Origin: Rhodoplanes sp. Z2-YC6860
GTDB lineage: Bacteria; Pseudomonadota; Alphaproteobacteria; Rhizobiales; Xanthobacteraceae
DNA length: 64,000 nt
Assembly: GCF_001579845.1 (NCBI RefSeq)
Contig: NZ_CP007440.1
Location: 7,400,029-7,464,028, forward strand
Direction of reading: 5' to 3'
A program made the position numbers and the translations under genes. The notes beneath the pieces are model-generated. The model saw only the letters and a list, made by a program, of their open reading frames with translations. It did not search any database and was not told the DNA's origin. Shown here one piece after another: positions 62,933 to 64,000 of the stretch (the stretch's first letter is position 1; each line of letters starts with the position of its first letter).

Positions 62933-64000
62933 ATGTCCGCATCTGATACGTCCAAATACCGCCCCGAGACCCGCCTGGTGCAAGGCGGCATCCTTCGCTC
63001 GCAGTTCGGCGAGACCTCCGAGGCGTTGTTCCTCACCCAGGGGTACGTCTACGACAATTCGGCGCAGGCCGAGGCTCGCTTCAAGGGCGAGGACCACGGC
63101 TATCAATATTCGCGCTTCGCCAACCCGACCGTGACGATGTTCGAACAGCGCATCGCCGAGTTCGAGGGCGCGGAGGCAGCCCGCGCCACCGCGACCGGCA
63201 TGGCCGCCGTGACGCTCGCGATGATGGGCCAGGTCAAGGCCGGCGACCATGTCGTGGCGTCGAAGGCGATCTTCGGCTCGTGCCTATACGTCGTGGAAGA
63301 CTACCTGCCGCGCTACGGCGTGACCTCGACCATCGTTGACGGTTTCGATCTCGACGCCTGGCGCAAGGCGATGCGGCCGAACACCAAGGCGTGCTTTCTG
63401 GAATCGCCGACCAATCCGACGCTCGAAGTGCTCGACATCGCCGAGATCGCCAAGATCGCGCATTCGGTGGGCGCCAAGCTCGTCGTCGACAACGTGTTCT
63501 CGACGCCGCTGTGGCAAAGCCCGCTGCAGCTCGGCGCCGACTGCGTGGTCTATTCGACGACCAAGCACATCGACGGCCAGGGCCGCTGTCTCGGCGGCGT
63601 GATCCTCGGCTCGGAGAAGTTCATCAACGAGAACATCCACAACTACATCCGGCAGACCGGCCCCTCGATGTCGCCGTTCAACGCCTGGGTGATGCTGAAA
63701 GGCCTGGAGACGCTCGCAGTGCGCGTGCGGGCGCAAACCGACACGGCTGGGAAAGTGGCCGAGGCGCTGTCGAAGCATCCCAAGGTGAAGAAGCTGATCT
63801 ATCCTGGCCGGCCGGATCATCCGCAGGCCGCAATCGTCAAGAAGCAGATGCGTGGCGGCTCGACGATGGTGGCGTTCGAGGTCGCGAACGGCAAGAAGGG
63901 CGCGTTCGCGTTCCAGGATGCGCTGAAGATCGTGCGCATCTCCAACAACCTCGGCGATGCCAAGAGCCTGATCACGCATCCGGCGACGACCACGCATTAC
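62933..64000 (+). CDS. metZ: O-succinylhomoserine sulfhydrylase, 3' end beyond the window
   Basis: ATG 62933 behind GAGGAAGC; 356 codons are visible and the frame is open at the right edge, so roughly 40 residues are missing. PLP-dependent gamma-family enzyme: YQYSRFANPTVTMFEQRIAE near 58, GMAAVTLAMMGQVKAGDHV near 83, ESPTNPTLEV near 154 and the PLP lysine Lys211 in STTKHIDGQGR. It makes homocysteine directly from O-succinylhomoserine and sulfide in methionine synthesis. Controlled by the SAM-II element above. Confidence 0.95.
   Translation, partial: MSASDTSKYRPETRLVQGGILRSQFGETSEALFLTQGYVYDNSAQAEARFKGEDHGYQYSRFANPTVTMFEQRIAEFEGAEAARATATGMAAVTLAMMGQVKAGDHVVASKAIFGSCLYVVEDYLPRYGVTSTIVDGFDLDAWRKAMRPNTKACFLESPTNPTLEVLDIAEIAKIAHSVGAKLVVDNVFSTPLWQSPLQLGADCVVYSTTKHIDGQGRCLGGVILGSEKFINENIHNYIRQTGPSMSPFNAWVMLKGLETLAVRVRAQTDTAGKVAEALSKHPKVKKLIYPGRPDHPQAAIVKKQMRGGSTMVAFEVANGKKGAFAFQDALKIVRISNNLGDAKSLITHPATTTHY

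Noticed and set aside
60501..63134. An 877-codon plus-strand open frame over dacB and dcd
   Set aside because: Spans two genes on the other strand and runs through the riboswitch; composition is that of an antisense shadow.

Overview
The window is G+C-rich, codes densely on both strands, and looks like chromosomal DNA of an alphaproteobacterium of the order Hyphomicrobiales (Rhizobiales), probably near the Nitrobacteraceae/Xanthobacteraceae. Grounds: a PodJ-like polarity protein, class I lysyl-tRNA synthetase, a two-domain dCTP deaminase, a SAM-II riboswitch before metZ, OpgC, DUF1127 and DUF3551 proteins, and long palindromic intergenic repeats. The genus cannot be fixed from sequence alone. 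Most genes are housekeeping or general metabolism; I see no prophage, CRISPR array, rRNA operon or complete insertion sequence.

Layout. 1-5.5 kb: partial PAN-domain protein, DUF1127 gene with terminator, a divergent LysR regulator, ybaK-gshA (tRNA editing, glutathione), and a MarR regulator divergent from a glutathione transferase with a clear palindromic operator. 5.7-12.2 kb: exported methyltransferase-like protein, then a minus-strand beta-oxidation run (acyl-CoA dehydrogenase, thiolase, two tandem cupins, FadJ-type fusion). 12.4-17.8 kb: small DUF3551 protein, feoAB ferrous iron uptake, an MBL hydrolase and a second acyl-CoA dehydrogenase. 18.2-21.7 kb: the PodJ-like protein with in-gene tandem repeats. 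21.9-24.4 kb: TSUP permease with a TIGR02186-type exported partner, and a ModA-like binding protein.

24.4-34.4 kb holds the ligase-associated DNA repair set (PdeM phosphoesterase, DEXH helicase, MBL exonuclease, ATP-dependent ligase). It is split by about 3.3 kb carrying an NMT1/THI5-like binding protein, an unusual second dihydroorotate dehydrogenase and a TPR-methyltransferase, and an A+T-rich gene of unknown function is wedged between exonuclease and ligase. 34.4-45.8 kb: small membrane protein, MATE exporter, canonical pyrD, LexA-like S24 regulator, TSUP permease, lysyl-tRNA synthetase, an OpgC/SGNH pair, amino-acid binding protein, SCO copper protein and a flavoprotein. 45.9-51.7 kb: two Bug-type binding proteins, LysR regulator, MFS exporter and flavin monooxygenase, an accessory catabolic-looking block. 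52-54.2 kb: DUF3551 protein, a strong bidirectional terminator, a small conserved-looking gene, two gene fragments, a 5'-truncated integrase and tRNA-Gly(CCC), read as the scar of a tRNA-targeted integrative element. 54.3-64 kb: Sel1 protein, a two-subunit molybdenum hydroxylase, a large MscS channel, a PBP4-type peptidase, dcd, and metZ under a SAM-II riboswitch with a terminator/antiterminator.

No single large unknown system is evident. The best leads are the A+T-rich gene inside the repair operon, the Cys-type dihydroorotate dehydrogenase, the SAM-II attenuator geometry, the tRNA-Gly scar, and the palindromic repeat families.
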